NCBI RefSeq assembly: GCF_900168025.1
Contig: NZ_FUYN01000006.1
Span: 124,001-188,000, forward strand
Source: Acetoanaerobium noterae
GTDB taxonomy: Bacteria; Bacillota; Clostridia; Peptostreptococcales; Filifactoraceae
Direction of reading: 5' to 3'
Length of the DNA stretch: 64,000 nucleotides
Made by a program: the position numbers and the translations under genes. How positions within the stretch are numbered: position 1 is the stretch's first letter; the number at the start of each line of letters is the position of its first letter. The notes beneath the pieces are model-generated. The model saw nothing but the letters and a program-made list of their open reading frames with translations. It was not told where the DNA came from and did no database searches. This document shows positions 14,697-23,471 of this stretch, one piece after another.

Positions 14697-15908
14697 GCCG
14701 TAGTAAAGATATGAGTATACCTTTTCGCCTTTTACAAAATAATCCTCGTATTTACCTCCATGCTCTAGGTAGTCAGAGAATTTATCCTCTATGGTTTTAA
14801 ATCCTAATTCATCAATTGAAAATCTTATGTTATCAAGCAAGAAGTTAGGTTTAAATTTATCCTCTATTATGGAGTTTGCGCTAAAGTTTTTAAACAGGAT
14901 ATAGCTTCCGTTTAGGTAAGCGTTTTGTTTTACATGATGGTCTATCTTGCTAAGAAGAAATTCTTCATGCTCAAATCCAAAGTTACTACTACCCGAAAAA
15001 TCAAATACTGTGTCTACTAGCTTCTCCCCTATTGGCATTGATAGAAAATCACAGCAGAGGAATATGATTTTTTTCTTTAGTGTTGAGGTTTCCAGCATGG
15101 ATTTTAGAAATTTATGTCTATTTATATCGTAGTCTACAGCTAGATATACAGAGTCATCTGGAAGCAGGTCATAGATATTTCTAAGGGAAAAGCCCACTCC
15201 TGTACCTAGCTCTAGTATTACTTTACCTTCTAGATTTTGAAAATCCAGACGTTTTTTCATCCACTCTATATTTTTGTATATGCTCTCTAGGTAGGATGTA
15301 TCTGTAAACTTTATATAGTCTGCTATATAGGTGTTTTCCTGTTTGAATCTGCTATCTGCATCTATATAGCCAGGTCCCATTAGTATCCCGTCTTCTATGT
15401 GATATTCATGAGACAAGCTACATTTTAAGACCCCATCTATTATTTGATTATCCTTTATGCTTGCATCAGCTACAGTTAGATTTTGAGTGCAGATAGGGCA
15501 GGCAAACAAATCAAGTGTATCTAGTGGAATTCCTATGTTATGAGTTTTAGTGCAAGGCTTTTTCTTTAGCTCAGCTAATCTTTGTTCTAGATTTTGGCTT
15601 ACTGCTGTAAGGTCTTCTAGTTGTTTTTTTACTATAGCTAGCTGATTTGAAAACAGCATTTCATAGTACTGGTCTTCTTGATGTGCTGTTAGGTTTCCAA
15701 AGGTTTTGAAAAGAAGTATATCTTTTATTTGATTTAGGCTGAATCCCATATTTTTGAGAGCTAGAATTTCATCTAGGCTTTTTTGGCAGCTCTCATCAAA
15801 TTCATACTGGGCTCCTTGTTTATCTGGCACCAAAAGACCCATATCTATATAGTGCCTTGCTGTATTCTTTGTTATGTTGTTGATTTGAGAGAATTCACCT
15901 ATTTTCAT
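14688..15908 (-). CDS. MerR-type DNA-binding domain fused to a SAM methyltransferase
   Basis: About 406 residues from the ATG at 15906-15908; a GTG four codons earlier is possible, but GGTGG better fits this ATG. Residues 1-70 are a MerR winged helix (MKIGEFSQINNITKNTARHY then MGFSLNQIKDIL). A coiled coil follows (90-120), then a small zinc-ribbon-like element with CPIC (137-140) and KCSLSHEYH (162-170) as seen in RlmA/Trm112-type proteins. The rest is a class I methyltransferase with VILELGTGVGFSL around 231-243. A regulator joined to an RlmA-like methylase suggests an effector-responsive enzyme or a methylation-sensitive regulator; the reaction is unknown. It precedes an MFS exporter gene. 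Confidence 0.85.
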   Translation of the reverse strand: MKIGEFSQINNITKNTARHYIDMGLLVPDKQGAQYEFDESCQKSLDEILALKNMGFSLNQIKDILLFKTFGNLTAHQEDQYYEMLFSNQLAIVKKQLEDLTAVSQNLEQRLAELKKKPCTKTHNIGIPLDTLDLFACPICTQNLTVADASIKDNQIIDGVLKCSLSHEYHIEDGILMGPGYIDADSRFKQENTYIADYIKFTDTSYLESIYKNIEWMKKRLDFQNLEGKVILELGTGVGFSLRNIYDLLPDDSVYLAVDYDINRHKFLKSMLETSTLKKKIIFLCCDFLSMPIGEKLVDTVFDFSGSSNFGFEHEEFLLSKIDHHVKQNAYLNGSYILFKNFSANSIIEDKFKPNFLLDNIRFSIDELGFKTIEDKFSDYLEHGGKYEDYFVKGEKVYSYLYYGKR

Positions 15909-15947
15909 ATATTTTACCACCTATATTTTTTATGAAAAGCTATATTA

Positions 15948-16349
15948 CTAGTTTTGGTTTAGAAGAGCTGTCTCTACTGCTTTTTTTATGGTCTGGCTTG
16001 AGGCAGTCGCTCCCGAAATAGCATCTACATCTATTTTTTGCTCTACTATTATGTCTGCTGTTATTATTTCAGCTGGTTCGCCCTTCATATTGTCGTGCTG
16101 TAGCAGTTCTATTTTATTAATTCTGCCGTTTGCTATTTCCACCTCTACTTTAGCATATACTAGTCCCATATCGTATTCGCCTAGGTATTTGCCATTTGGA
16201 AGCTCTTTTATATTTATGGTTTCAAATTTTAAGTTCTCTAGCTTATCTGTCATTTTGTTAGCAGTTGATATAAAGCTTCCTGCAGCTATAAATAGTATTA
16301 CTAAAGGAATTACCCCTGCTATTAACAATATTTTTTTAGTTTTTCTCAT
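15948..16349 (-). CDS. Membrane-anchored FMN-binding domain protein
   Basis: 133 residues: an N-terminal transmembrane anchor (about 7-27) and an extracytoplasmic FMN-binding domain. The segment DVDAISGATASSQTIKKAV (108-126) holds the D-x(2)-SGAT motif in which ApbE attaches FMN covalently to a Thr; this domain occurs in RnfG, NqrC and extracellular electron-transfer proteins. GGAG precedes the ATG. It ends a tight minus-strand operon, MarR then flavodoxin then this gene, with 12 bases to the flavodoxin. Together they suggest a regulated cytoplasm-to-surface flavin electron route. Confidence 0.85.
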   Translation of the reverse strand: MRKTKKILLIAGVIPLVILFIAAGSFISTANKMTDKLENLKFETINIKELPNGKYLGEYDMGLVYAKVEVEIANGRINKIELLQHDNMKGEPAEIITADIIVEQKIDVDAISGATASSQTIKKAVETALLNQN

Positions 16350-16361
16350 TATTTAGCTCTC

Positions 16362-16781
16362 CTATACAGTCTGGTACAGGTGATTTCTTACAAAATCCAC
16401 TGCCTCGTCTATTTCTTGCTTGTTCGGATGAGATATTCCCACCACCAAAAATCCACCTTTGCAAGTGTATTCGTCTTTCATCACTTCAATTTGATTGGCT
16501 ATCAATGCTTCTTTGAGCTTTTCAGGTGTCATTTCTTTCATAGATGAGGTCACAAGAAGCGCTGATTTGATGTTTGCTGGTGTTAGTTTTTTTGCAAATT
16601 CAATCAGCTCTGGCTTGCACTCTCCTGAATAAATTCCACTTACGAATATCCCCATGTCATAGCCCTCTATTTTAGGATTGTCTTTTATGTTGAATGCTTC
16701 TATTCCTAGCTTCTCTGATATCGCCTGTGCTATTTTTTTACTGTGTCCTGTCATACTTGCATAGATTATTACGTTTTTCAT
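16362..16781 (-). CDS. Flavodoxin-family protein
   Basis: 139 residues. The start MKNVIIYASMTGHSKKIAQAI is the phosphate-binding loop of flavodoxins (S/T-x-T-G-x-S/T), and the later KIEGYDMGIFVSGIYSG matches the loop around the isoalloxazine ring. The C-terminal half has KGGFLVVGISHPNKQEI. It carries one- or two-electron equivalents on FMN, or is a menaquinone-dependent protoporphyrinogen oxidase-like (HemG-type) variant. It starts 3 bases after the MarR stop and leads into the FMN-binding membrane protein, so the three genes form one transcription unit. Confidence 0.87.
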   Translation of the reverse strand: MKNVIIYASMTGHSKKIAQAISEKLGIEAFNIKDNPKIEGYDMGIFVSGIYSGECKPELIEFAKKLTPANIKSALLVTSSMKEMTPEKLKEALIANQIEVMKDEYTCKGGFLVVGISHPNKQEIDEAVDFVRNHLYQTV

Positions 16782-16783
16782 AA

Positions 16784-17233
16784 CTATTTTCCCCCTAGTT
16801 TTTTTAAGTTGTTAAAAATTTTAATCTGAGCCTCGCTCATTATACGGATTTCTTCCTCTGAGAGCCCATCATACATCTCGCTGATAAAGTTCATGCCGTA
16901 TTCTTCATTGTCTTTTGACCACTGCTCACATTTCGAGGTTCTTAGTATTCTCATTGCCCTCTTGTCAGCTTCATCCTTTAGTATATTTACAAACCCCTTT
17001 GCCTCGAGCTTGTTTACAATTTCCTTTGTGTTCTGATGAGATGTCTCACACATAGCCGCAAGCTGTTTTAATGTAGGTGGCTCCTCAAATGAGCCTAGCA
17101 TAGTAAGCACTAGCCACTGCTTTGCTGTTAGATCTTTTTTTGCATTATCCATTACTGTCTGAAGTCTGTTTGCCAGCAGAAATATGTTGCCAAATATGAG
17201 ATATCTTTTGTCCATCTTCTCGAAATCGTACAT
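16784..17233 (-). CDS. MarR-family transcriptional regulator
   Basis: 149 residues, normal MarR length. The winged helix is KQWLVLTMLGSFEEPPTLKQ, then AAMCETSHQNTKEIVNKLEAKG as recognition helix and DEADKRAMRILRTSKC as the wing. MarR dimers usually repress their own operon and release on binding phenolics or oxidants. It is the first gene of the flavodoxin/FMN-binding operon and probably controls it. AAGGAG precedes the ATG, and the upstream AT-rich region (17240-17345) would hold the promoter and operator. Confidence 0.92.
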   Translation of the reverse strand: MYDFEKMDKRYLIFGNIFLLANRLQTVMDNAKKDLTAKQWLVLTMLGSFEEPPTLKQLAAMCETSHQNTKEIVNKLEAKGFVNILKDEADKRAMRILRTSKCEQWSKDNEEYGMNFISEMYDGLSEEEIRIMSEAQIKIFNNLKKLGGK

Positions 17234-17349
17234 TTTGCTCTCCTTTTTTAAAAATATGTAATATGTTATGTATATATGTAGGATATTACCTTTTTAAAAG
17301 TTTGTCAAATATTTTTTGTAAATTTTCCCATATTATTTGCAAAAAATAT

Positions 17350-18645
17350 TTAGAGAGCTTCGTCGCTGTTTAGCTTGCTTTTTATAGTCTGATATAGATT
17401 AATAGCTTCGAATCTATTGCTAACTCCTAGCTTTGAATAGATGTTGTTAAGGTGCCATTTTACAGTGCCTAGAGTTATGAATTGCTTATCGGCTATACAC
17501 TGGTTGCTCATACCTTTTGTAAGGTCAAAGAATATCTCTTTTTCCCTGTCAGTAAGCTCGCTTAGGTAGTTCTCTTCTGCTTTGGTATTCATCCATTTTT
17601 TATGTAGTCTTTTCATCTGGGTTCTAACATCTGGATATACTGTTTCTGAGAAGTTCTCGTACTTTTCGAATAGTCTATCTATGAGCCTAGCTTCTCCTTC
17701 TGACTCTATAAGGTAGTGAACTGCAGTAAGAAGGCTATATACAAAGCCCTTTTCAATTAGCTCTTCAGCTTTTGAGATGAGCTGTTCATAAACGCTCATA
17801 TCTACTCTTAGCTTATTTTTCAGTGCATATTCAGTTTTCATGCAGTTTAAAAATTGATAGCTTATGAAATGCTCCATATGAGCAATCTGATTTTCGAAGG
17901 TTTCGATTAAATTTTTGGCTGAGTTTATATGATTATTGTGGAGGTGGCAAAGTAAAAGATAGTACTCTACCGCTCCATGCATATGAGGATAGTTAAGCTC
18001 GTCTATAGTAGCTTTAGTTTTTTCTAGAAGTTTGGATGCATAGGCATATTTTTTTTCATAAAAATATGTAAGGGCTAGAGGAAAATTCATTATGTCCCAG
18101 TACCTGCCATCACTTAGCCTTAGATGATATTCCCAGGATTCTCTCACTTGCTCTATATCAGAGACTGCATAAAGGTTTAAGTTTTGGTTTGTATATGCCA
18201 TGACAGCAAGAAAGCTTCCTTTTGATTTTTCAAAGCAAATTCCAGCTTTTTCATAATAGGTAGCTGCTAGCTTAAGGTTGATTTTCGATGCCTGAATCCT
18301 AGCATAGGACATATATACGTTTCCTTTTAGGATGTCATCTTTTGAGCTAGCTACAAGCTTTAAGGCTTCTTCTATCAGCTCTTCAGATTTTGATATGCTT
18401 CCACCAAAAAGTGCTACAGCTCTTAGGGCAAGCATATTCGCTCTTAGGCTATTATCTTTTATTTGCTCATCTGGTCTATGTAACAGGGTCTGCTTTAGTG
18501 TGACCTGGTCACCTGTTGTAAATGCAAGCCAGGCCGTAGCTATATACTGCTCATCTGTCATATTTTCTATGGTTAAGAGCTTTAGCTCTCTAAATACGGA
18601 CTCTAGTTCATGGGTATTTGCTATTGTTTGGAATAATTCATACAT
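17350..18645 (-). CDS. LuxR-type helix-turn-helix regulator with TPR-like region
   Basis: 431 residues. The last 65 residues form a LuxR/MalT DNA-binding domain (LTDREKEIFFDLTKGMSNQC then FITLGTVKWHLNNIYSKLGV). Residues 1-350 are helical repeats of TPR type (for example KDDILKGNVYMSYARIQASK), the same arrangement as the MalT C-terminal half without its ATPase domain. Such proteins respond to a peptide, metabolite or protein partner through the repeats. It follows the alpha/beta hydrolase gene in the same direction with a 30-base gap, so the two may be one unit. Target genes unknown. Confidence 0.85.
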   Translation of the reverse strand: MYELFQTIANTHELESVFRELKLLTIENMTDEQYIATAWLAFTTGDQVTLKQTLLHRPDEQIKDNSLRANMLALRAVALFGGSISKSEELIEEALKLVASSKDDILKGNVYMSYARIQASKINLKLAATYYEKAGICFEKSKGSFLAVMAYTNQNLNLYAVSDIEQVRESWEYHLRLSDGRYWDIMNFPLALTYFYEKKYAYASKLLEKTKATIDELNYPHMHGAVEYYLLLCHLHNNHINSAKNLIETFENQIAHMEHFISYQFLNCMKTEYALKNKLRVDMSVYEQLISKAEELIEKGFVYSLLTAVHYLIESEGEARLIDRLFEKYENFSETVYPDVRTQMKRLHKKWMNTKAEENYLSELTDREKEIFFDLTKGMSNQCIADKQFITLGTVKWHLNNIYSKLGVSNRFEAINLYQTIKSKLNSDEAL

Positions 18646-18675
18646 GGTTTCACATCCTCTATCTAAAAAGCAGAG

Positions 18676-19767
18676 CTAATTTTTCTCAAGCTCGTTTACC
18701 TTTTTATGAATACCCATAATAGTTTCAATAAATAACTGATTTTCATTTCTCCACGGAGTATGTCCTGAATGTTCAAACCAGATGAGTTCTTTGTGAGGGG
18801 CTCTTAGACTGTCGTAGTAGGTGTTTACTAGGGATACTGGGGCGTTTATGTCGTGCTTTCCATGTATTATAAATATTGGCACAGAAAGGTCTAATCCTGT
18901 TTTTAGCAGGGATTTATCGTATAGCTTTGGGTAGACATTTTCAAAGGTAGTCACTATTCCTCTTATATAATTTACTTTATCAATCACAGAGTACTCCTCG
19001 CTCATGATATCCTCTAGGGTTGTGTAGCCTGAGTTGTGTATCTGAGGATTAGAAGACATCTGCTCTGATAGCTTCATAAGGTAGGTCGCTGATTTTTTTG
19101 TTACTCCCTTTCCATAGTAAGGCGGCACTCCTTGCTCTATAAGCTTCTTCTCAAGCTTTGTATCGCTGTCCTTTTTAGCCTTTTCAAGTACATACTCATA
19201 GCAGATTTTTTCTGTCTCTACAAAATCTACCATCTGACCCGAATTTATGACGGCGTGATAATCGCTAGGGTTTTCTATGGCTGTCCATACTGCAAGTGCA
19301 GTTCCCCAAGATTGACCCATGAGATAAATTTTATCCTTGTTTAAATAATCCTTTAAATATTTTGTAAGTGCTATGCAGTCATCTATGTATCTTTCTCTCG
19401 TAAGCTCAGCTTTGTTCACTGCTCTGTAGGATTTTCCTGAGCCTGGCTGGTCCCAGTTGACTATAGTAAAGTATTTTTCTAAAGGCTGTAGATACTGCCT
19501 AGTTTCTACTAGCTGTGTGCCTCCTGGTCCACCTGCAAGAAATAATATGACAGGATTGCTTTCGTCCTCTCCTCTTATGGTTATCCAATGATTTGAGCCA
19601 TTCAGCTCAACCTCTATGAGCTTGGCAATGCTGTTTTCTAGCTTATTGCCCTCGCTATCTTTTATTTCAGGTGTGGATGCTGTATATGAGCTCCATGCTG
19701 TGCCTAAAACCATTACTAGCAGAATTCCCAGTGCTATATATGATTTTTTCCCTAGTTTTATTTTCAT
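18676..19767 (-). CDS. Membrane-anchored or secreted alpha/beta hydrolase (S33-like)
   Basis: About 363 residues from the ATG at 19765-19767; a frame to 19842 exists but starts with non-family sequence. An N-terminal hydrophobic segment (YIALGILLVMVLGTAW) would anchor or export it. The fold shows the oxyanion motif LAGGPGG (about 77-83), WDQPGSGKS, the nucleophile in GQSWGT (Ser153), the acid in IIHGKHDINAP and the base in EHSGHTPW, as in proline iminopeptidase-like S33 enzymes. It may cleave peptides or esters at the surface. Its neighbour downstream is the LuxR/TPR regulator, a layout seen for sensed peptide or lipid products. Confidence 0.87.
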   Translation of the reverse strand: MKIKLGKKSYIALGILLVMVLGTAWSSYTASTPEIKDSEGNKLENSIAKLIEVELNGSNHWITIRGEDESNPVILFLAGGPGGTQLVETRQYLQPLEKYFTIVNWDQPGSGKSYRAVNKAELTRERYIDDCIALTKYLKDYLNKDKIYLMGQSWGTALAVWTAIENPSDYHAVINSGQMVDFVETEKICYEYVLEKAKKDSDTKLEKKLIEQGVPPYYGKGVTKKSATYLMKLSEQMSSNPQIHNSGYTTLEDIMSEEYSVIDKVNYIRGIVTTFENVYPKLYDKSLLKTGLDLSVPIFIIHGKHDINAPVSLVNTYYDSLRAPHKELIWFEHSGHTPWRNENQLFIETIMGIHKKVNELEKN

Positions 19768-20015
19768 AATCAAACTACCTTTCTTAAAAATTTCATATAG
19801 TAAATTGATACCCCTATAACTACTCTCAGTATACATAACCATAGTTTATTTATCCCCTAACCAAAGTTAGGTTTTCTAATTTCAGGGTTTATTGTGTGAT
19901 TAATGTATTATTTTTGAGGCATTAATTAAGAAGAGATATCAATATATGATAATATAAGAGTAGAGATGAAATTTTATAATAAAAATTCGGTTTTTAGATT
20001 TAAGGAGGAGTTTTC

Positions 20016-20888
20016 ATGATTAAGGTATATACATTAAATGCTTTTACTGACGACGTGAGCGGCGGAAATCCTGCTGGCGTTGTACTTGATGCTGATAATC
20101 TAACTGAAAAGCAAATGCAAGGTATAGCAAAAAAAGTTGGATTTTCAGAGACTGCTTTTGTTATGAGCTCTGATAGTGCTGATTTTAGAGTGAGATTTTT
20201 CACGCCTTCTGATGAGGTAGATTTATGCGGACACGCTACTATAGCTACTTTCAAGCTACTTTTACTAAAAGGAAGAATAGCTACTGGTGTATATAAACAG
20301 GAAACTCTAGCTGGGATACTTTCGGTTGAAGCTTTGGCTGATGGAAGTATTTTGATGGAGCAATCTATCCCTGAGTATTATGAAATCATAGAGCCTTCAG
20401 AGATTGCTAAAAGCCTAGGACTTTTAGTATCTGAGCTATCTGAGGACTATCCTGTTCAGGTGGTATCTACAGGTCTAAAAGATATAATGGTTCCAGTTAA
20501 ATCCCTAGAGGCGCTTAAAAACATCGAGCCCGATTTTGAAGCTATAACGGATATCAGCAAAAAGTATGAAAGCACTGGATACCACGTATTTACAACCGAG
20601 AGTCTCTCTGGTGCGGATTGTGCTTGTCGAAATTTTGCTCCACTTTATGATATCGATGAAGAAGCAGCTACTGGAACAGCTAGTGGTGCCTTATCTTCTT
20701 ACCTTTTTAAATACAAGGTTCTAAAGGATAAAACCTATAACAGACTTGCTTTTGAGCAGGGCTACTATATGAACAGCCCATCTAGGATAATTGCCTCTTT
20801 ACATGTTACTGACGATGAGATAACTGGGGTCTATGTAGGTGGAAACGCTATAGTAACAGGAGAAATTGATATCAAGAGAGGACTTTAG
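20016..20888 (+). CDS. PhzF-family isomerase/epimerase
   Basis: 290 residues with the two-lobed diaminopimelate-epimerase fold of PhzF. The catalytic glutamate in GFSETAFV is at residue 45, the same number as in PhzF itself, and DLCGHATIAT (69-78) is the second active-site loop; the C-terminal lobe has EEAATGTASGALSSYLF. The reaction in most homologues is unknown. AAGGAGGA precedes the ATG. It leads a plus-strand set with two YdcZ transporters (gaps of 3 and 8 bases) and a WYL regulator, so the product or substrate may be exported by the YdcZ pair. Confidence 0.9.
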   Translation: MIKVYTLNAFTDDVSGGNPAGVVLDADNLTEKQMQGIAKKVGFSETAFVMSSDSADFRVRFFTPSDEVDLCGHATIATFKLLLLKGRIATGVYKQETLAGILSVEALADGSILMEQSIPEYYEIIEPSEIAKSLGLLVSELSEDYPVQVVSTGLKDIMVPVKSLEALKNIEPDFEAITDISKKYESTGYHVFTTESLSGADCACRNFAPLYDIDEEAATGTASGALSSYLFKYKVLKDKTYNRLAFEQGYYMNSPSRIIASLHVTDDEITGVYVGGNAIVTGEIDIKRGL

Positions 20889-20891
20889 TTT

Positions 20892-21314
20892 ATGAATATA
20901 GCTTTGGCTGCGCTTATAGGAGTAATGCTATCTTTTATGGTGCTCACAAACGGAACCTTGGCAGGATATCTTGGAAATTATCCAGCTACTGTTGTAAATC
21001 ATGCTATAGGTCTAAGTATTGTTCTTATTATTATCTTTTTTAAAAAAATTAAAATTAAAACTTTGCCAAAAGCACCTTTATATATTTACCTAGGTGGTGC
21101 TGTAGGAGTTTTTACTGTGCTGTTTACAAATATAAGCTTTAATCATCTAGAAATGTCCCGTACTCTAGCGCTTGGGCTACTCGGTCAATCTATAACCTCT
21201 ATTTTTATAGATCATTTCGGACTTTTTGGAATGCCACGAGTCAAGTTTAATGCTAAAAAGAGTATTGGACTTAGCTTTGTAGGATTAGGAATATTTTTGA
21301 TGGATAAATTTTAG
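20892..21314 (+). CDS. YdcZ/DUF606-type DMT transporter, first half
   Basis: 140 residues with four to five transmembrane helices: ALAALIGVMLSFMVLTNGTLAG opens and IGLSFVGLGIFLMDKF closes the protein. DUF606 proteins are half-size members of the drug/metabolite transporter superfamily and often occur as tandem genes that form heterodimers. The next gene, 8 bases later, is another of the same family, so the two probably act together. Start by AGAGGA before the ATG, three bases after PhzF. Confidence 0.85.
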   Translation: MNIALAALIGVMLSFMVLTNGTLAGYLGNYPATVVNHAIGLSIVLIIIFFKKIKIKTLPKAPLYIYLGGAVGVFTVLFTNISFNHLEMSRTLALGLLGQSITSIFIDHFGLFGMPRVKFNAKKSIGLSFVGLGIFLMDKF

Positions 21315-21322
21315 GAGGAAGA

Positions 21323-21769
21323 ATGGATTTTTTATATATATTATCGGGTATGCTAGCTGGAACTACTGTAGTTACTTCTAGAAGCATCAATGCCAACCTA
21401 GCTAGAAAAATAGGTCTAAACTCCAGCACTTTTTTCAACTTCATAGTCGGCCTTACTGTATCATTTCTAGTTCTCATGGTGCTAGGAGATGGCATGGGTT
21501 CCTATTCAAAGGTGGATTTTTCTTCAATCCCATCCTGGGCATATATAGGGTCTGTCCTAGGTGTAGGAGTAGTTTTTTTATCAAATTACATGGCTGTTCG
21601 TATCTCAGCTTTTTATTTGACTCTGCTCATTTTTATAGGTCAGCTTTTTAGTGGAGTCATACTAGATTATTTCGTTTTGAACTCCTTATCTACAGGCAAG
21701 CTATTAGGTGGTTTTTTGGTGCTTGGCGGACTTAGCTACAATCTTCTTTTAGATAAGAGGGGGATGTAG
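21323..21769 (+). CDS. YdcZ/DUF606-type DMT transporter, second half
   Basis: 148 residues, with helices beginning FLYILSGMLAGTTVVTSRSI and ending LLGGFLVLGGLSYNLLL. It is a homologue of the gene just upstream, with the family's NxxxARKIG near the first loop. TAGGAGGAAG gives a strong ribosome-binding site. The last codons run directly into the WYL regulator, whose TTG start follows the stop by one base, so transporter and regulator are coupled. Confidence 0.85.
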   Translation: MDFLYILSGMLAGTTVVTSRSINANLARKIGLNSSTFFNFIVGLTVSFLVLMVLGDGMGSYSKVDFSSIPSWAYIGSVLGVGVVFLSNYMAVRISAFYLTLLIFIGQLFSGVILDYFVLNSLSTGKLLGGFLVLGGLSYNLLLDKRGM

Positions 21770-21770
21770 A

Positions 21771-22742
21771 TTGAGACTTCATAGGCTATTAGGTATCCTT
21801 ACTCTGCTCGATTCTAGAAAAACCATAACTGCATCAAAGCTCGCTAAGATACTAGAGACCTCTGAGCGTACTATTTACAGAGATATTGATATACTATGCG
21901 AATCAGGTATTCCCATAACTTCTTCAAGTGGACCTAGTGGTGGTTTTTCACTTATGGATGATTATGATCTGTCACTTAATACTATGAAAGGCAGTGATGC
22001 TCTTTACCTCATGCTTTCAGGCATGGGAGTTCATCCTCAAAAAAATACTCAAATGTATCAATCTGTCCAAAACGCTTTTTTGAAATTAGAAAGTACTGTG
22101 TCAGATGAGCATAAGGAAGAAATAATAAGGGCTAAGGAAAAATTTCTCGTAGATTTCAAGCCGTGGTGGGGCGAGGATGTCTGCGAGGACAACATAGATA
22201 TAATAAAGCAAGCAGTACTAGAGCTCAGAAAGCTCAATGTAAAATACGAAAAGTACAATGAAGAAAGCTCCCAAAGAGTTCTGTCTCCATATGGAGTAGT
22301 AGTAAAAAATTCTCAGTGGTATCTAGTTGCAAAATGCCATCTTAAAAACGAAGTGAGGATATTCAAGTGCAGTAGATTGAAAGAAATTGAGCTTTTGGAT
22401 GAAACCTTTGAGATTCCAAAGAGCTTTGATTTAGAAAGATTTTGGCAGCAGAGCAAGACTATGTTTGTCAAAAAAACTGCTGTAACCGTTTCTGCCCCTT
22501 CCTATAGTGTACAGCTAGAGCTAGATGCAAATGACTCAGAAAGTCTGAAGGGCTTTATTGTAATCTCCTCATCTACTTCAAAGGGAAGGCTCACCTACGA
22601 GATAGATATGGTTTCTTTTTCTACTGCTTGCAATATACTATTTCCTCTTAGTGACCGTATCAAAGTAATAGCACCAGCTGAGCTTAAGTCCTGGATAGAG
22701 GATAAAGCAAAAAATATTTTGAAGCTAAATAGCAGTTTATAA
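21771..22742 (+). CDS. YafY-type HTH/WYL-domain regulator
   Basis: 323 residues starting from TTG at 21771, which is preceded by GAGGGGGATG; no ATG serves the HTH domain. Residues 1-60 form a deoR-like helix-turn-helix (LHRLLGILTLLDSRKTITAS then TIYRDIDILCESGIPI). The middle WYL domain has SPYGVVVKNSQWYLVAKC, and a C-terminal WCX part completes it. WYL domains sense nucleic acid or small ligands. It is translationally linked to the YdcZ pair and PhzF and likely regulates them or itself. Confidence 0.88.
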   Translation: MRLHRLLGILTLLDSRKTITASKLAKILETSERTIYRDIDILCESGIPITSSSGPSGGFSLMDDYDLSLNTMKGSDALYLMLSGMGVHPQKNTQMYQSVQNAFLKLESTVSDEHKEEIIRAKEKFLVDFKPWWGEDVCEDNIDIIKQAVLELRKLNVKYEKYNEESSQRVLSPYGVVVKNSQWYLVAKCHLKNEVRIFKCSRLKEIELLDETFEIPKSFDLERFWQQSKTMFVKKTAVTVSAPSYSVQLELDANDSESLKGFIVISSSTSKGRLTYEIDMVSFSTACNILFPLSDRIKVIAPAELKSWIEDKAKNILKLNSSL

Positions 22743-22816
22743 TTCATGACATACAGCTGTCAGTAATACCTTGGTATAATGAATGTATCCTAAAAATTGG
22801 AAGGGAGATAGTTTAT

Positions 22817-23266
22817 ATGCAAAGAAAAATAGTTAGTGTTGATGGATTCAAGGCAGTTGGAATGACTTATTTTGGAGACAATAACAATGGTGAGATTCCT
22901 AAAATGTGGCAGATTTTCAATCAGAAGTTTATGGAGATTTCAAACATGAGCAAGCCTGTGCTTTTCTATGGAATCTGTGATTCTGATGTGGATGAACAGG
23001 GCAGATTTCATTATGCTGCTGCAGTAGGCGTGGATTCATTTGAAAACGTTCCAGAAACCATGGTTACCAAGACAATCCCTGCTGGAAACTACCTAGTTTA
23101 CACCTATGAAGGAGATATTAAAAATCTAGGAGAATTTTATGGCAAGATTTTTGAAACCTATCTTCCTCAGTCCGGACATGAGATGGATATGAGACCTCAG
23201 CTAGAGGTATATGATGACAGATTTATGAAGACAGGTGCTTTTGATATTTATATCCCAGTTAAATAG
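22817..23266 (+). CDS. GyrI-like / AraC effector-binding domain protein
   Basis: 149 residues of the SHS2-type GyrI-like small-molecule-binding fold: IVSVDGFKAVGMTYFGD opens, KPVLFYGICDSDVDEQGRFHY is in the middle and GNYLVYTYEGD with the terminal YDDRFMKTGAFDIYIPV gives the pocket Glu/Tyr region. Proteins with only this domain can sequester or hydrolyse lipophilic compounds, and relatives inhibit DNA gyrase. It has its own GGAAGGGAG start 75 bases after the WYL regulator and may be in the same transcript. A hairpin at 23345-23389 follows. Confidence 0.85.
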   Translation: MQRKIVSVDGFKAVGMTYFGDNNNGEIPKMWQIFNQKFMEISNMSKPVLFYGICDSDVDEQGRFHYAAAVGVDSFENVPETMVTKTIPAGNYLVYTYEGDIKNLGEFYGKIFETYLPQSGHEMDMRPQLEVYDDRFMKTGAFDIYIPVK

Positions 23267-23344
23267 GCATCTATCCTGTTAAAGAACTACAGTTTCTCAT
23301 ATATGCCTAAACCTTACTTCATTCACAATCATAATGAAATTTAA

Positions 23345-23389
23345 AATTAAGCCTCTTGATTCTGTTTTAAGGAATTAAGAGGCTTAATT
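23345..23389. terminator. Convergent hairpin between GyrI-like and exported-protein genes
   Basis: Perfect 13-bp stem, 23345-23357 with 23377-23389, and a 19-base loop. T-rich flanks on the minus strand are better than on the plus strand, so it may stop both convergent transcripts. Confidence 0.55.
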
Positions 23390-23471
23390 ATTGTAAATAA
23401 TTCAAAATATATATGACTTATAATCAATCTATTCATTAACTTATGGTTTTTTAATGGCTAATTTTATTTTC

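Noticed and set aside
19856-19871. Small palindrome CCTAAC/GTTAGG between hydrolase and phzF
   Set aside because: Six-bp arms only; too weak to support as an operator.
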